DNA from: Bacteroidales bacterium
GTDB lineage: Bacteria > Bacteroidota > Bacteroidia > Bacteroidales > UBA932
Direction of reading: 5' to 3'
Assembly: GCA_029098505.1 (NCBI GenBank)
Contig: JAQXOE010000042.1
Coordinates: 1 to 64,000, forward strand
Length of the DNA: 64,000 nucleotides
Under the pieces are notes generated by a model. The model was given only the letters and a program-made list of their open reading frames with translations, did no database searches and was not told where the DNA came from. The translations under genes and the position numbers were made by a program. Each line of letters begins with the position of its first letter. The stretch's first letter is position 1. Shown in pieces: positions 1 to 8,590 of this stretch.

Positions 1-1
1 A

Positions 2-118
2 TCAACGAACGCTTCCGCGGAATCCTTCAACTCCAAAATCAAGAACTTCCGTGCTCAACTAAGAGGTGTATCCGATGTCAAATACTTCCTCTTTAGACTT
101 CAGAATATCCATGCTTAA
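2..118 (+). CDS. IS transposase, C-terminal fragment (runs in from the left edge)
   Basis: The open frame enters from the left edge and stops at 116-118, leaving 38 codons. The peptide contains NASAESFNSKIK, FRGV and FFLFRL. This resembles the extreme C-terminus of DDE transposases of a Bacteroidetes IS family (similar to the ISAon1 group), where the Asn-Ala-x-Ala-Glu-Ser-Phe-Asn block includes the catalytic Glu region. The family name comes from memory of the motif. About 40 bases of AT- and C-rich sequence follow before the next gene's terminator, and the IS right end probably lies there. The rest of the element is outside the window, so it cannot be said whether it is intact. Confidence 0.6.
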   Translation, partial: STNASAESFNSKIKNFRAQLRGVSDVKYFLFRLQNIHA

Positions 119-159
119 ACACATAGTTTTCCCCCTGACCCCTTATAAGAGCATAAAAA

Positions 160-194
160 AGAGGGTGACTAATACTAAGTGTTAGTCATCCTCT
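160..194 (-). terminator. Intrinsic terminator after the CE1-type esterase
   Basis: Arms 160-173 and 182-194 pair (AGAGG, one mismatch, TGACTAA) around an 8-nt loop. Read on the minus strand the hairpin is followed by a run of six T. It lies 30 bases past the esterase stop. It could also stop transcripts leaving the transposase on the plus strand. Confidence 0.8.
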
Positions 195-224
195 ATTTTC
201 ATTTATATTTTATTGCTGTCCAAC

Positions 225-1364
225 CTACTTGAAGAGGAGTGGAGCAAAGGTATTGAGGTACAGTCTCCAGTTCTTCCACTCGTGGCCTCCGTCTGAAACG
301 AAGAAGGTGTGAGTCAGGCCGTTCTTGGTCAGAGCAGCATCGAGTTCCTTGGCTCTGTCATAGAGGAAATCAGAGGTTCCACAAGCGAGCCAGTATAGTT
401 TGTAACCGCCCTTCTTGACAGCCTTCAACTGCTTGTCCAGCTCGGCACTCTGTGTGGTACCTATGCTGAGAGGGCAGATGTAAGCGAACTTGCCGGGATA
501 CAGGGCAGATGCAGCCAGGGTATGGCCGCCACCCATTGAAAGGCCGGCTATGGCTCTTGATGCAGGCTTGGCTATCACTCTGTAGTTCTTTTCAATGAAA
601 GGAACAATCTCGGTTACGAGGCTTTTGACATATGCGTTGGCATTTTCCGGGGCGCGAGGGTCGAGGTCCGTGGTCGGAAGACCCAATATGCTGGCTGCCT
701 GCTGATTAGAATTGCCATTAGGCATTACCACTATCATTGGCTTGGCGAGGCCCTTTTGGATGAGATTGTCCATTATCTGTGCTGCGCGGCCCATTGAGGT
801 CCAGGCTTCCTCATCGCCGCCTCCTCCGTGGAGGAGATAGAGGACAGGATACTTCACTCTCTTGTTCGCAGGGCTGTTGTAGCCGTATGGGGTATAGACT
901 ATCATTCGGCGATTGATGCCGAGTGACGGACTATCGTACCATAGTGTGGTGAGATTTCCTCTCTGCTCGCACTCATTGTAATTCTCTGAACGCGGACCAT
1001 CTACGAAGAGCATATTCAAGTAACGGCTGCCATCTCTCTGGATGAAAGGATTCAGCGGGTCATTGAGGCTAACACCGTCCACAACGAAATTGTAGGTGTA
1101 GATTTCAGGCTCGAGTTTAGGAATGGTAATGGACCAGATACCTCCTTCCTTCTTCATCTGAAGCGGCTCGGAAGCTGGGTCCATCCAATTGCCCTTCAGG
1201 CCGACGGTGGTGGCGTAATTGGCGTCAAGACGGAAGATTATTCCATCTGTGCCAACTTCCGGAGAAACCAGGCCGGCGCTTTTGCCTATATTGGCAATTT
1301 CCTGTGCGGATGCGACTCCCGTGAAGAGAGCCGCAAGCGCCAGGATTGAAAGTATTCGTTTCAT
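225..1364 (-). CDS. Secreted CE1-type carbohydrate esterase with N-terminal CBM48-like domain
   Basis: A 379-residue protein with a Sec signal peptide (MKRILSILALAALFTGVASA). Residues about 40-115 look like an immunoglobulin-like E-set/CBM48 module (FRLDANYATTVGLKGNWMD). The rest is an esterase-D/CE1 alpha/beta hydrolase. The nucleophile elbow is GLSMGGG (Ser276), with the probable acid in CGTSDF (Asp332) and the histidine in GGHEW (His361). YLLHGGGGDEEAW supplies the oxyanion region. This build is typical of Bacteroidetes feruloyl or acetyl-xylan esterases; the substrate here is inferred. It lies 52 bases downstream of the GH3 gene on the same strand, so the two probably act together on a plant or host glycan in the periplasm. 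No SusC/SusD pair is nearby, so this is not a classical polysaccharide utilisation locus. Confidence 0.85.
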   Translation of the reverse strand: MKRILSILALAALFTGVASAQEIANIGKSAGLVSPEVGTDGIIFRLDANYATTVGLKGNWMDPASEPLQMKKEGGIWSITIPKLEPEIYTYNFVVDGVSLNDPLNPFIQRDGSRYLNMLFVDGPRSENYNECEQRGNLTTLWYDSPSLGINRRMIVYTPYGYNSPANKRVKYPVLYLLHGGGGDEEAWTSMGRAAQIMDNLIQKGLAKPMIVVMPNGNSNQQAASILGLPTTDLDPRAPENANAYVKSLVTEIVPFIEKNYRVIAKPASRAIAGLSMGGGHTLAASALYPGKFAYICPLSIGTTQSAELDKQLKAVKKGGYKLYWLACGTSDFLYDRAKELDAALTKNGLTHTFFVSDGGHEWKNWRLYLNTFAPLLFK

Positions 1365-1416
1365 TCTATGGTGTAATAAATCTTGTTGGTAATATCAGAT
1401 TGAATAAGTACAGGAA

Positions 1417-3780
1417 TTACTTGGAGGCATATTTCTTTACGCGGGCATCATCGATGACTCCGCTCCAATTCATTCCGAAAGCGAAATCATAGCTGTGGCC
1501 CTCGGCATCCACGTAGCATTCCATATCCTGTGGAACGTCCTCATACTGCTCTTCCACGGTCTTCATATTGGCAGGAAGCTGCATAGGAAGAAGAGCTGAC
1601 GGCTCGGCTGCACCGGTGATGATATCGAGGATGGCCTGCTGCTGTACGCTGAAAGAGAGGAGGATAGCATCTGCATAAGGCTCGATTTCGGACATTATCA
1701 TAGGTCTGCCTATGCTGACGATGGCTACAACAGGCTTATCGCCCATCTCCTTCTTGGTGTTGATGACGAGCTCCATATCCGACTTGTTGCTGGCAACGGT
1801 ACTCTTGCCCTTGTATGAACGGTTGGTGAAGCTCTCCTTAGGGTCACCGCCGGCGATGCTCACCTCGCGGGCGTACTCGGCTGTATAATCGCTGTACTGG
1901 AGGCTGATTGGCAAATAGCCATTGCCACCCTTCTGCACGTCCGCACGGCTATAACCGGCTCCGGTCGAAGGCTCGCTGATGAAGCAGAGGGCAACGTCAG
2001 CGTCAGCCGCATTGTCAACGAAAGTGAAGTCTGAAGCATACTTGTCAATGATATTGCGGGCTACGGCATCCTGCCACTGATTGACAACTGCAGTAGCTGC
2101 GAGACCTGTCCTGGCCTGTCCGCCGGCAACGAACTTCTTAGGGATATAAACCTTTGTGTTCTTAGCAATTGGAAGGGACTTGCCCTGATTCTTGAGCATC
2201 ACGACACTCTTGAGCTGGGCATCATAGCCGGCAGCCATAAATTCAGCCTTTCCGACCGTAGCGCTGCTCTCGGCTGGATCGAGGTATGCGTTCTCAAAGA
2301 GACCAACACGGAAAATGTTCATCAGCAGTCTTCTGGCAGAATCCTGGAAACGGGTGTCAGCAGCCTCCTGGCCGAAGGCATCGATATACATCTGATAAGC
2401 CTCGAGGACAGGACCCTTGTCATTGTTTCCTCCGAACTGGTCAACACCTGCGCAAATGACGTCGAAGTGACGCTCTGCCACGGTCTTGAGTTCCTCGCCC
2501 CAGCACATTCCGCCGAAAGCGTCCACTGCATTATTGTCAGCAGTAATCATCCAGTCCGTGCAGACTACTCCATCGTAGCCGAATCTCTCCCTGAGAAGAT
2601 CGGTAATGATATACTTGCTATAGCTGTTACCTACTCTGTTCTCCTGGTCACCGAAATCGTATGAGATTGTATAATAAGGCATTACAGCTGATGCGGAAGC
2701 AGTGCCGCCATTCAGTTTGAGCGCACCCTCCACGAAAGGCTTCATATGTGTCTCGAAGTTCTTGCCTGGGAAAACAGAATATTTTCCATAGCAGAAATGG
2801 GCATCGCGTCCACCCTCTTCAGGACCGCCTGAAGGCCAATGCTTTATCATCGCATTAACACTCTTGTAGCCCCAAGAGTTCTCGATTTCATCAGCTCCCT
2901 TTGAAGTCTGGAAACCGTCGACATAGGCTCTCGCCATATCGGTATCAAGCTCAGGATTCTCACCGAAAGTGCCGCTGAAGCGCGACCAGCGAGGCTCAGT
3001 AGCCAGGTCAATCTGAGGAGAAAGGGCTGTGGCAATACCGAGGGCCCTGTATTCTTCTGCTGCTATCTCACCGAACTTCTCGACCAGAGCAGGGTCGAAA
3101 GTCGCAGCCATACCGAGGGATGAAGGCCAGAGGGAAATCTTTCCACCGTTTCCGGCATCATATTCAGCTGAAACCGAAGCACCGTGACGAGGGTCTGAAG
3201 AGTTGTTGGCAGGGATTCCGTGGCCGAAGCTCTCGACGAAAGCCTGAACGTTGTTGTTCCAGCGGGCAGCCACCTCGGGGCTCTCGACTGTAGTTACAAG
3301 CACGTGACGGAGATTATCCTCCTTGAGGAACTTCTTCTGTGCATCTGAAAGGTCATAAGGCTTGGCCCCGCTTTCAGCATAAGGCTTGCCATTGTAAGTA
3401 GTGCCTCCGAAAGAGCCGGTACCCCTGGACATTGCACCGCCAGGAATGGACTGATGGCCACTGTAGAGCATCAAGCCGGCGATTTCTTCAATTGAAAGCT
3501 GGGAAGCAAGGTCCTTGGCGCGCTCAGCAGCAGGCTTGCGCCAATCCTCATAGACATCAAGCTCACCGTTACGGTTGAGATCCTTGAAGGCATAGCCCCT
3601 GACTGTAAGGATTTGTATTCCTGACTCAGGAGAATAACCCAGGGTCTTTCCGCCCTTCTGGATAATGAGGTTGTAGCCATCCTTGGCTTCCTCCTGCCAT
3701 TTCTGGCCGTTGCAGGATACGAGGAGCGCCCCCAAAGAGACAAGCGCCAAGCTCCTCACAACAGAAAAGTGTGTGTTCAT
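1417..3780 (-). CDS. Glycoside hydrolase family 3 lipoprotein (beta-glucosidase type)
   Basis: The start is taken at ATG 3780, giving 787 residues, because it opens a lipoprotein signal peptide ending LLVSC (Cys23); an upstream in-frame start would add 32 residues with no signal character. The GH3 N-terminal barrel includes KHWPSGGPEEGG and VVCTDWM, whose Asp (about residue 408) is the expected nucleophile. The GH3 C-terminal domain follows (VVMLKNQGKSLPI). Length and order fit family 3 exo-glycosidases releasing terminal beta-linked sugars. The exact sugar cannot be read from sequence. The protein is probably tethered to the outer membrane or in the periplasm. It lies 25 bases after the aminopeptidase P gene and upstream of the CE1-type esterase, all on one strand. 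Confidence 0.9.
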   Translation of the reverse strand: MNTHFSVVRSLALVSLGALLVSCNGQKWQEEAKDGYNLIIQKGGKTLGYSPESGIQILTVRGYAFKDLNRNGELDVYEDWRKPAAERAKDLASQLSIEEIAGLMLYSGHQSIPGGAMSRGTGSFGGTTYNGKPYAESGAKPYDLSDAQKKFLKEDNLRHVLVTTVESPEVAARWNNNVQAFVESFGHGIPANNSSDPRHGASVSAEYDAGNGGKISLWPSSLGMAATFDPALVEKFGEIAAEEYRALGIATALSPQIDLATEPRWSRFSGTFGENPELDTDMARAYVDGFQTSKGADEIENSWGYKSVNAMIKHWPSGGPEEGGRDAHFCYGKYSVFPGKNFETHMKPFVEGALKLNGGTASASAVMPYYTISYDFGDQENRVGNSYSKYIITDLLRERFGYDGVVCTDWMITADNNAVDAFGGMCWGEELKTVAERHFDVICAGVDQFGGNNDKGPVLEAYQMYIDAFGQEAADTRFQDSARRLLMNIFRVGLFENAYLDPAESSATVGKAEFMAAGYDAQLKSVVMLKNQGKSLPIAKNTKVYIPKKFVAGGQARTGLAATAVVNQWQDAVARNIIDKYASDFTFVDNAADADVALCFISEPSTGAGYSRADVQKGGNGYLPISLQYSDYTAEYAREVSIAGGDPKESFTNRSYKGKSTVASNKSDMELVINTKKEMGDKPVVAIVSIGRPMIMSEIEPYADAILLSFSVQQQAILDIITGAAEPSALLPMQLPANMKTVEEQYEDVPQDMECYVDAEGHSYDFAFGMNWSGVIDDARVKKYASK

Positions 3781-3805
3781 ATGAAGTAGAGTTAATTGGT
3801 GTTTC

Positions 3806-5665
3806 TTATATAGGCTTGCACTTCTCCTCAAGCCACTCCGCGGTCTCCCGAGGAAGTTTCGGGCCAAGCTGCTCATATACGCGGGCGTTGTAGGCGTTCA
3901 GCCACTGGCGCTCAGCATCCGTAAGCAGATTGACAATAATAGCGGAAGTGTCTATATGACAGAGGGTTATGGTCTCGAAACGGAGCCAGTCGCCAAATTC
4001 ATTGCACTCATCCTCAACACAGAGGACAAGACTCTCGTGGCGCACACCGTGCATACCCTCGCGATAGATACCCGGCTCATTCGAAGTGATCATACCCGGG
4101 GCAATAGCTACGCGCTTGAAGTTCTGGCGTATGTCCTGAGGTCCTTCGTGGACTCCGAGGAAGAAACCTACGCCGTGGCCGGTGCCGTGACCGTAATTGC
4201 GCCGCATATGCCAGAGAGGTATCCTGGCGAGCGCATCCAGCTGGCAGCCTGCAGTTCCCCGAGGGAAAACAGCCATTGCCAGACCTATATGGCCCTTTAG
4301 CACAAGGGTATAGTCCTCCTTCTCGAGCATAGTGCAAGGTCCGAGCGGCACGGTGCGGGTGATATCCGTGGTGCCGTTCATATATTGCCCGCCGCTGTCG
4401 CAAAGATACAGGCCGCGCGCTTCGAGCACAGGCGCGCCCAGCCTCGGAGTGACGTAGTGAGGCAATGCTGCCGATGCGCCATAGGCCGAAATGGTCTCGA
4501 AACTGTCCCCGCGGTAGCCCAAAATTTCAGCCCTGAAGCCGCTCAGCTTGACAGCTGCATCCCATTCGCTTATGGCAATGCCGTCGGCGAGGCTGCTCTC
4601 GAGCCAATAGAAGAACTTCTCCATCGCAATTCCATCGGCCTCGTGCACCTCAATCATTCCCGCTATTTCAGCTGCATTCTTGATCGACTTGCGCAGAGGA
4701 ACAGGGGACTCACCTTCCACCACGAAAGCGGAGAACTGGCTGTTTTTCAATATATTGTAAAGGTCGTAATTCAAAGTCGAAGGATCCACGAAAAGCCTCT
4801 CCACCAGGCCGTCCTCGAACTGCGACTGCAGATTGAAGGACACGCCCTCGTAGGTCTGTATGTCAATGCCGTCAGCGCGGAGCTCGGAGTAACTGTCCCT
4901 GGTTTCAGTATCCACTGCATTTCCTTTCTTGACAAACCAGCAAACGGAGTCGCGGCTGACAAGGAGATAGGAAATGACCAAGGGATTGTACTCGATATCA
5001 GAGCCCCTGACATTCAGCAGCCAGGCGATTTCGTCCAAGGCTGTAACGAGCATCGCATCGCAGCCCCTTGCAGCCATTTCCGCCCTGAGCCAAGCCAGTT
5101 TGGACTGCCGTCCCTCGCCAACGATGTCACTGCCAAGAGTAATTATCGGGGTCTGAGGAATGATAGGGCGGTCTTCCCACAGTTCTTCAAGCATATCCGG
5201 AGCGGAGATGATGCGGAAACTGCTGCCCTCCGAAGAAGACTCTTCGCGTCCTGCTGAGATAAAGGCATTCTTAAGGTCTGCCACAGCGCTTACCCCCTGG
5301 CAAAGGCCGTCAAGAGCCACTGCCACCCTGTCCTTGGATTCAGGGAAAGCGTGTTCAGCCAGCCATTCGGGTATCAGAATCTGGCCGGGAATCCTGGTCT
5401 TGTGAAGTTCGACCCCAGTGCCGGCAAGCTGTTCGTTGGCCTGGATAAAATAGCGGGTGTCAGTCCATAGCCCGGCGTGATCTGCGGTAATGACCACGTC
5501 TCCCGCTTCACCTGTAAAGCCTGTCGCCCATTCAACCTGTTTCCAGCGCAATGCAGGATATTCGCTGCTGTGAGGGTCCGACCCTGAAATGATGACAGCG
5601 TCCCAGCCCTTGCGGGACATCAGCTGTCGGATGGCAGTGATTCTGCCCTGATAGAGGTTTTCCAT
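3806..5665 (-). CDS. Xaa-Pro aminopeptidase (aminopeptidase P, M24B)
   Basis: A 619-residue cytoplasmic metallopeptidase of the long eukaryote-like aminopeptidase P type, with two creatinase-like N-terminal domains (about 1-300) and a pita-bread catalytic domain. Metal ligands are visible: Asp in LYLCDSGGQY and GTTDITRT, His in GHGTGHGVGFFLGVHEGP, and Glu in SNEPGIYREGMHGVRHESL. It removes the N-terminal residue when proline is second. No signal peptide is seen. It starts 3 bases after the stop of the upstream membrane-protein gene, so the two are co-transcribed, and the GH3 gene follows 25 bases later. Confidence 0.93.
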   Translation of the reverse strand: MENLYQGRITAIRQLMSRKGWDAVIISGSDPHSSEYPALRWKQVEWATGFTGEAGDVVITADHAGLWTDTRYFIQANEQLAGTGVELHKTRIPGQILIPEWLAEHAFPESKDRVAVALDGLCQGVSAVADLKNAFISAGREESSSEGSSFRIISAPDMLEELWEDRPIIPQTPIITLGSDIVGEGRQSKLAWLRAEMAARGCDAMLVTALDEIAWLLNVRGSDIEYNPLVISYLLVSRDSVCWFVKKGNAVDTETRDSYSELRADGIDIQTYEGVSFNLQSQFEDGLVERLFVDPSTLNYDLYNILKNSQFSAFVVEGESPVPLRKSIKNAAEIAGMIEVHEADGIAMEKFFYWLESSLADGIAISEWDAAVKLSGFRAEILGYRGDSFETISAYGASAALPHYVTPRLGAPVLEARGLYLCDSGGQYMNGTTDITRTVPLGPCTMLEKEDYTLVLKGHIGLAMAVFPRGTAGCQLDALARIPLWHMRRNYGHGTGHGVGFFLGVHEGPQDIRQNFKRVAIAPGMITSNEPGIYREGMHGVRHESLVLCVEDECNEFGDWLRFETITLCHIDTSAIIVNLLTDAERQWLNAYNARVYEQLGPKLPRETAEWLEEKCKPI

Positions 5666-5668
5666 ATA

Positions 5669-6154
5669 TTAAGAAGATCTATTTTCAGCCTCATCGGGAT
5701 TCCTGAACCTGTATTCAAGCCCGGTCACGATTCGGGTGACATCCTTGGTAGGGCCTTCCACATAGAAGCCGCCCAAACCCCTTTCGATGGTGATACGGTC
5801 CTCAAGCATTCTGGTAAGACGGTTAAGTACGGACTTGCAACGGAAATACATCAGACTATCTTCCTCTTTTTCAAGCACATACGAGCGGCTTTCCATATAT
5901 TCGAGCACTTCTTTGCGGAGCGGCTCAATCTCGCCAAGCATTGTGGCAAGCCTCTTGGTGAAGCCGAAACGGGGATAAATCAGTGAGACTCCGGCGAACA
6001 TCAGCAATATCTCAAGCACTGAAGTCCAACCCCTCTTGAAGAGGAGATTCACATCGGCCGACACTACCTTGCAAAGGACAAGGACGGTCATCACAAGGGT
6101 CACTATGATACAGACATAGAAGAAGTATTTGACAGATCTGATGATGTATTTCAT
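5669..6154 (-). CDS. Small membrane protein with two N-terminal TM helices, unknown function
   Basis: 161 residues from ATG 6154; a longer frame would add 27 residues reaching into the promoter. Two hydrophobic helices are visible (about 10-32 and 46-65), followed by a soluble C-terminal part with charged helices and a short basic/acidic tail. I do not recognise a family. A -7 element (TATATTTG on the minus strand, 6175-6182) lies 20 bases upstream of the ATG, so this is the likely first gene of the operon that continues into aminopeptidase P. A coil-like segment (about 70-120) suggests protein contacts at the inner membrane, which is inference. Confidence 0.7.
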   Translation of the reverse strand: MKYIIRSVKYFFYVCIIVTLVMTVLVLCKVVSADVNLLFKRGWTSVLEILLMFAGVSLIYPRFGFTKRLATMLGEIEPLRKEVLEYMESRSYVLEKEEDSLMYFRCKSVLNRLTRMLEDRITIERGLGGFYVEGPTKDVTRIVTGLEYRFRNPDEAENRSS

Positions 6155-6277
6155 TGTAATGCATTTTTTATTCACAAATATAATAAATTTCAGTATCTGC
6201 ACGAAATTTGTTACTTTTGCCGCGTGCGTGGCCACCGGGCGGTCCGGAGGCCGTTAACGAAACTAATACTCATTGAT

Positions 6278-7189
6278 ATGAAAGAAGATCCACTCGAGCG
6301 CATTGCCCGCGAAGAGGCAGCAAAATCTGCCGGCGGTCTCAAGACAGTGATGATTGCACTTGCAGCAGTTGCCGTTCTCTTGGCAGCAGCCCTCATTTTT
6401 GTCTGGACACAGAAGAGCTCGCTGGTCAAGGAACTCAACATAGAGAAGGAGGAACTCACAGAGCAAATCGTTGCCCTCCAGTCCGATTATGACAATCTTT
6501 CTTCGGACTACGACTCCATCAATTCGCAGCTTGACTCTTCCCGCGAGGAGGTAACCCAGCTTGTTGAAAGAATCAAGCAGACAGATGCCACCAACCGTGC
6601 CAAGATGCGCCAGTACGAGAAGGAGCTCGGAACCCTCCGCAGCATTATGCGCAATTACATCGTCCAGATTGACTCCCTCAACACCCTGAACCAGAAACTC
6701 ACAGCCGAAGCAGCCGCTGCCCGCAAGGATGCAGCAGCCAGCAAGCGTGCCAACGAGGAACTCAAGGACCAGGTCAGCAGCCTCAGCAGCCAGGTTGCAG
6801 CAGGTTCAGTCATCAAAGCACGCGGCATAATGATAGAGGCCTACAATTCTTCCGACAAGGTCACCGACAGAAGCGGCCGCGTCGTAAGGATGCTCACCAC
6901 CCTCAGCCTCATAGAGAACGACCTCGCCCCTACCGGACCGGTCCGCGTCTATATCATTGTCAAGGATCCTGAGGGCAATGTGCTTACGAACGCCAACAGC
7001 GTCGGTTTCGAGTGCGCAGGAGAGGCTCACACCGCTTCAGCCTCACGCGAAGTTGACTACGAAGGCAAGGAGCTGACCCTGAGCATCTACCTCAACGACT
7101 TGGCAGACAGGTGCGTCAAGGGAGTCTATTCAGTGGAGGCCTATACTTCACAGGCTTTCCTTGGCAGCGCCGAGACTATGCTCAGATAG
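6278..7189 (+). CDS. Membrane-anchored coiled-coil protein, unknown function
   Basis: 303 residues from ATG 6278; the 18 codons upstream are poor coding sequence. One TM helix (about 16-38, VMIALAAVAVLLAAALIFVW) is followed by a long coiled coil (about 45-180) rich in Glu, Leu, Ser and Asp. A globular domain of about 100 residues with alternating beta-strand pattern (VYIIVKDPEGNVLTN) follows. The layout suggests an inner-membrane protein with a periplasmic stalk and head. A divergent -7 element TACTTTTG at 6212-6219 fits its promoter. hemW follows one base after its stop, so they are probably co-transcribed. No function is assigned. Confidence 0.75.
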   Translation: MKEDPLERIAREEAAKSAGGLKTVMIALAAVAVLLAAALIFVWTQKSSLVKELNIEKEELTEQIVALQSDYDNLSSDYDSINSQLDSSREEVTQLVERIKQTDATNRAKMRQYEKELGTLRSIMRNYIVQIDSLNTLNQKLTAEAAAARKDAAASKRANEELKDQVSSLSSQVAAGSVIKARGIMIEAYNSSDKVTDRSGRVVRMLTTLSLIENDLAPTGPVRVYIIVKDPEGNVLTNANSVGFECAGEAHTASASREVDYEGKELTLSIYLNDLADRCVKGVYSVEAYTSQAFLGSAETMLR

Positions 7190-7190
7190 C

Positions 7191-8348
7191 GTGATATACA
7201 TCCACGTTCCTTTCTGCAGAAGCTTCTGCACCTATTGCGGCTTTTATTCCGAGCTTTGCAGCCGGGATGCGTCGCAGCAGGTGCAGATGCGCTTTTATGC
7301 GGAAGGCATAATAAACGAAATCAAGAGCCGCGGAGGAGCGGAGAAGTACAGGCACGAAGGTCCCGATACCCTCTACATAGGAGGAGGGACGCCGTCAGTA
7401 TTGCCGGCCGAGGAGCTGGAACGTATAGTGAAGGCTCTGGGAAGGCCTGATTATGAAGAATTTACACTCGAGGTCAATCCCGATGACATCAATGGCAATG
7501 GACGGGAGTACCTGCAGAGGCTGCGCGACGCTGGAGTGACGCGCATCAGTATGGGCATCCAATCCTTCGACGATGGAATATTGCGCTGGATGAATCGCCG
7601 CCACGATGCCGCAGGCGCGCACCGGGCCTTCCGCTTGCTGCGCGAAGCCGGTTTCGGCAACATCAGCATCGACCTGATTTTCGGTCTGTCGCAGCTCGAA
7701 CTCCCGCGCTGGGAAAAGAGCATACGCGAGGCCATTGCCCTGAATCCCGAACACATCTCCGCGTATCAATTGTCCATCGACGAAGACAGCGCACTGGCCT
7801 CGATGGTCAGCAGCGCTCGATATGAAGAAGCCTCGGACGAGCAATGCCGTGAGCAATATGAACTGCTCTGCAAGCTGCTGGCCGAAGCCGGATATGAGCA
7901 TTACGAAATCTCGAACTGGGCAAAACCCGGATTCAGGGCCGTCCACAACAGCGCATATTGGAAACGCGTCCCTTACTGTGGCCTCGGGCCGGGAGCGCAT
8001 AGTCTGATCAGCAAGGACGGAAGAGCGAGCGTAAGGCAATGGAATACCCGGGAGTGCGCTCGAATTGACGCTGAAGGAAGCTTGAGGCGCTGGCAGAGCG
8101 AAGGAGAAGCGCTCAGCCTTAGGGAAATCGCTGAAGAAAGGGTGATGCTGGCCCTGCGCACCTCCGACGGCCTCGAAGAATCTGAATTGAGGGCAATATG
8201 TTCAGACGCCAAGGTAGATGCCCTGATGGACGAAAAGGCCTTGCAAAGTATCAGGAAGACAGACGGCAGCGCAATGGTCAGAATCCCGGAAGAGCGTTTC
8301 TTCGTTTCGGACGACATCATCTCTGACCTTTTCAACGGAATGGAATAG
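7191..8348 (+). CDS. hemW: Radical SAM protein HemW (haem chaperone, CPO-III-like)
   Basis: 385 residues from a GTG start at 7191. A TTG at 7161 would overlap the upstream gene by 29 bases and add ten residues before the usual HemW beginning (IYIHVPFC). The radical-SAM cluster motif is CRSFCTYC (CX3CX2C). GGGTPS, MGIQSF and the HemW signature HNSAYW are present, with GLGPGAHS after it. The last two separate HemW from coproporphyrinogen III dehydrogenase HemN, so a role in haem trafficking is preferred over porphyrin synthesis. The C-terminal 60 residues hold the HemN_C-type winged-helix region. It ends shortly before a bidirectional terminator. Confidence 0.92.
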   Translation: MIYIHVPFCRSFCTYCGFYSELCSRDASQQVQMRFYAEGIINEIKSRGGAEKYRHEGPDTLYIGGGTPSVLPAEELERIVKALGRPDYEEFTLEVNPDDINGNGREYLQRLRDAGVTRISMGIQSFDDGILRWMNRRHDAAGAHRAFRLLREAGFGNISIDLIFGLSQLELPRWEKSIREAIALNPEHISAYQLSIDEDSALASMVSSARYEEASDEQCREQYELLCKLLAEAGYEHYEISNWAKPGFRAVHNSAYWKRVPYCGLGPGAHSLISKDGRASVRQWNTRECARIDAEGSLRRWQSEGEALSLREIAEERVMLALRTSDGLEESELRAICSDAKVDALMDEKALQSIRKTDGSAMVRIPEERFFVSDDIISDLFNGME

Positions 8349-8374
8349 ACAAGACCGCCGTGGGAAAAAAGAAG

Positions 8375-8415
8375 AAAGGACTCAACTCGCTGTCAAACAA
8401 CTCGTTAAGTCCTTT
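8375..8415. terminator. Bidirectional intrinsic terminator between hemW and tRNA-Leu
   Basis: Eight-base arms AAAGGACT (8375-8382) and AGTCCTTT (8408-8415). On the minus strand a T-rich stretch follows, fitting the end of the tRNA-Leu transcript. On the plus strand it lies 27 bases past the hemW stop. Confidence 0.7.
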
Positions 8416-8421
8416 CTGTTG

Positions 8422-8504
8422 TGCGGTAGGTGAGAGTCGAACTCACACACCCCAACGGGCACTACCCCCTCAAAGTAGCGTGTCTACCATTTCACCACTA
8501 CCGC
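8422..8504 (-). tRNA. tRNA-Leu (anticodon GAG)
   Basis: 83 nt with a complete cloverleaf by eye. The acceptor GCGGTAG pairs with CTACCGC. The anticodon stem CTACT/GGTAG carries loop TTGAGGG (anticodon GAG, reading CUC and CUU). A long class II variable arm and the T-arm GTGAG-TTCGACT-CTCAC follow. The discriminator is A. The CCA end is not encoded. Confidence 0.95.
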
Positions 8505-8536
8505 AGTTCCGTAGACGTTTTGTCGTTTTGGGATTG

Positions 8537-8567
8537 CAAATATACTGCTAAAAACTGAAAGTGCAAA
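8537..8567 (-). promoter_or_regulatory. Promoter of tRNA-Leu
   Basis: On the minus strand, -33 TTTG (8564-8567), a 19-base spacer and -7 TATATTTG (8537-8544) match the Bacteroidetes sigma-ABfr consensus exactly. The tRNA 5' end is about 30 bases downstream. Confidence 0.85.
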
Positions 8568-8590
8568 CTTTTTCTTGATTTTTTCGCAAT

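Noticed and set aside
4385..5257. 290-codon plus-strand open frame opposite aminopeptidase P
   Set aside because: It lies wholly antisense to a gene with complete metal-ligand motifs. Its peptide shows no domain pattern and it has no promoter.
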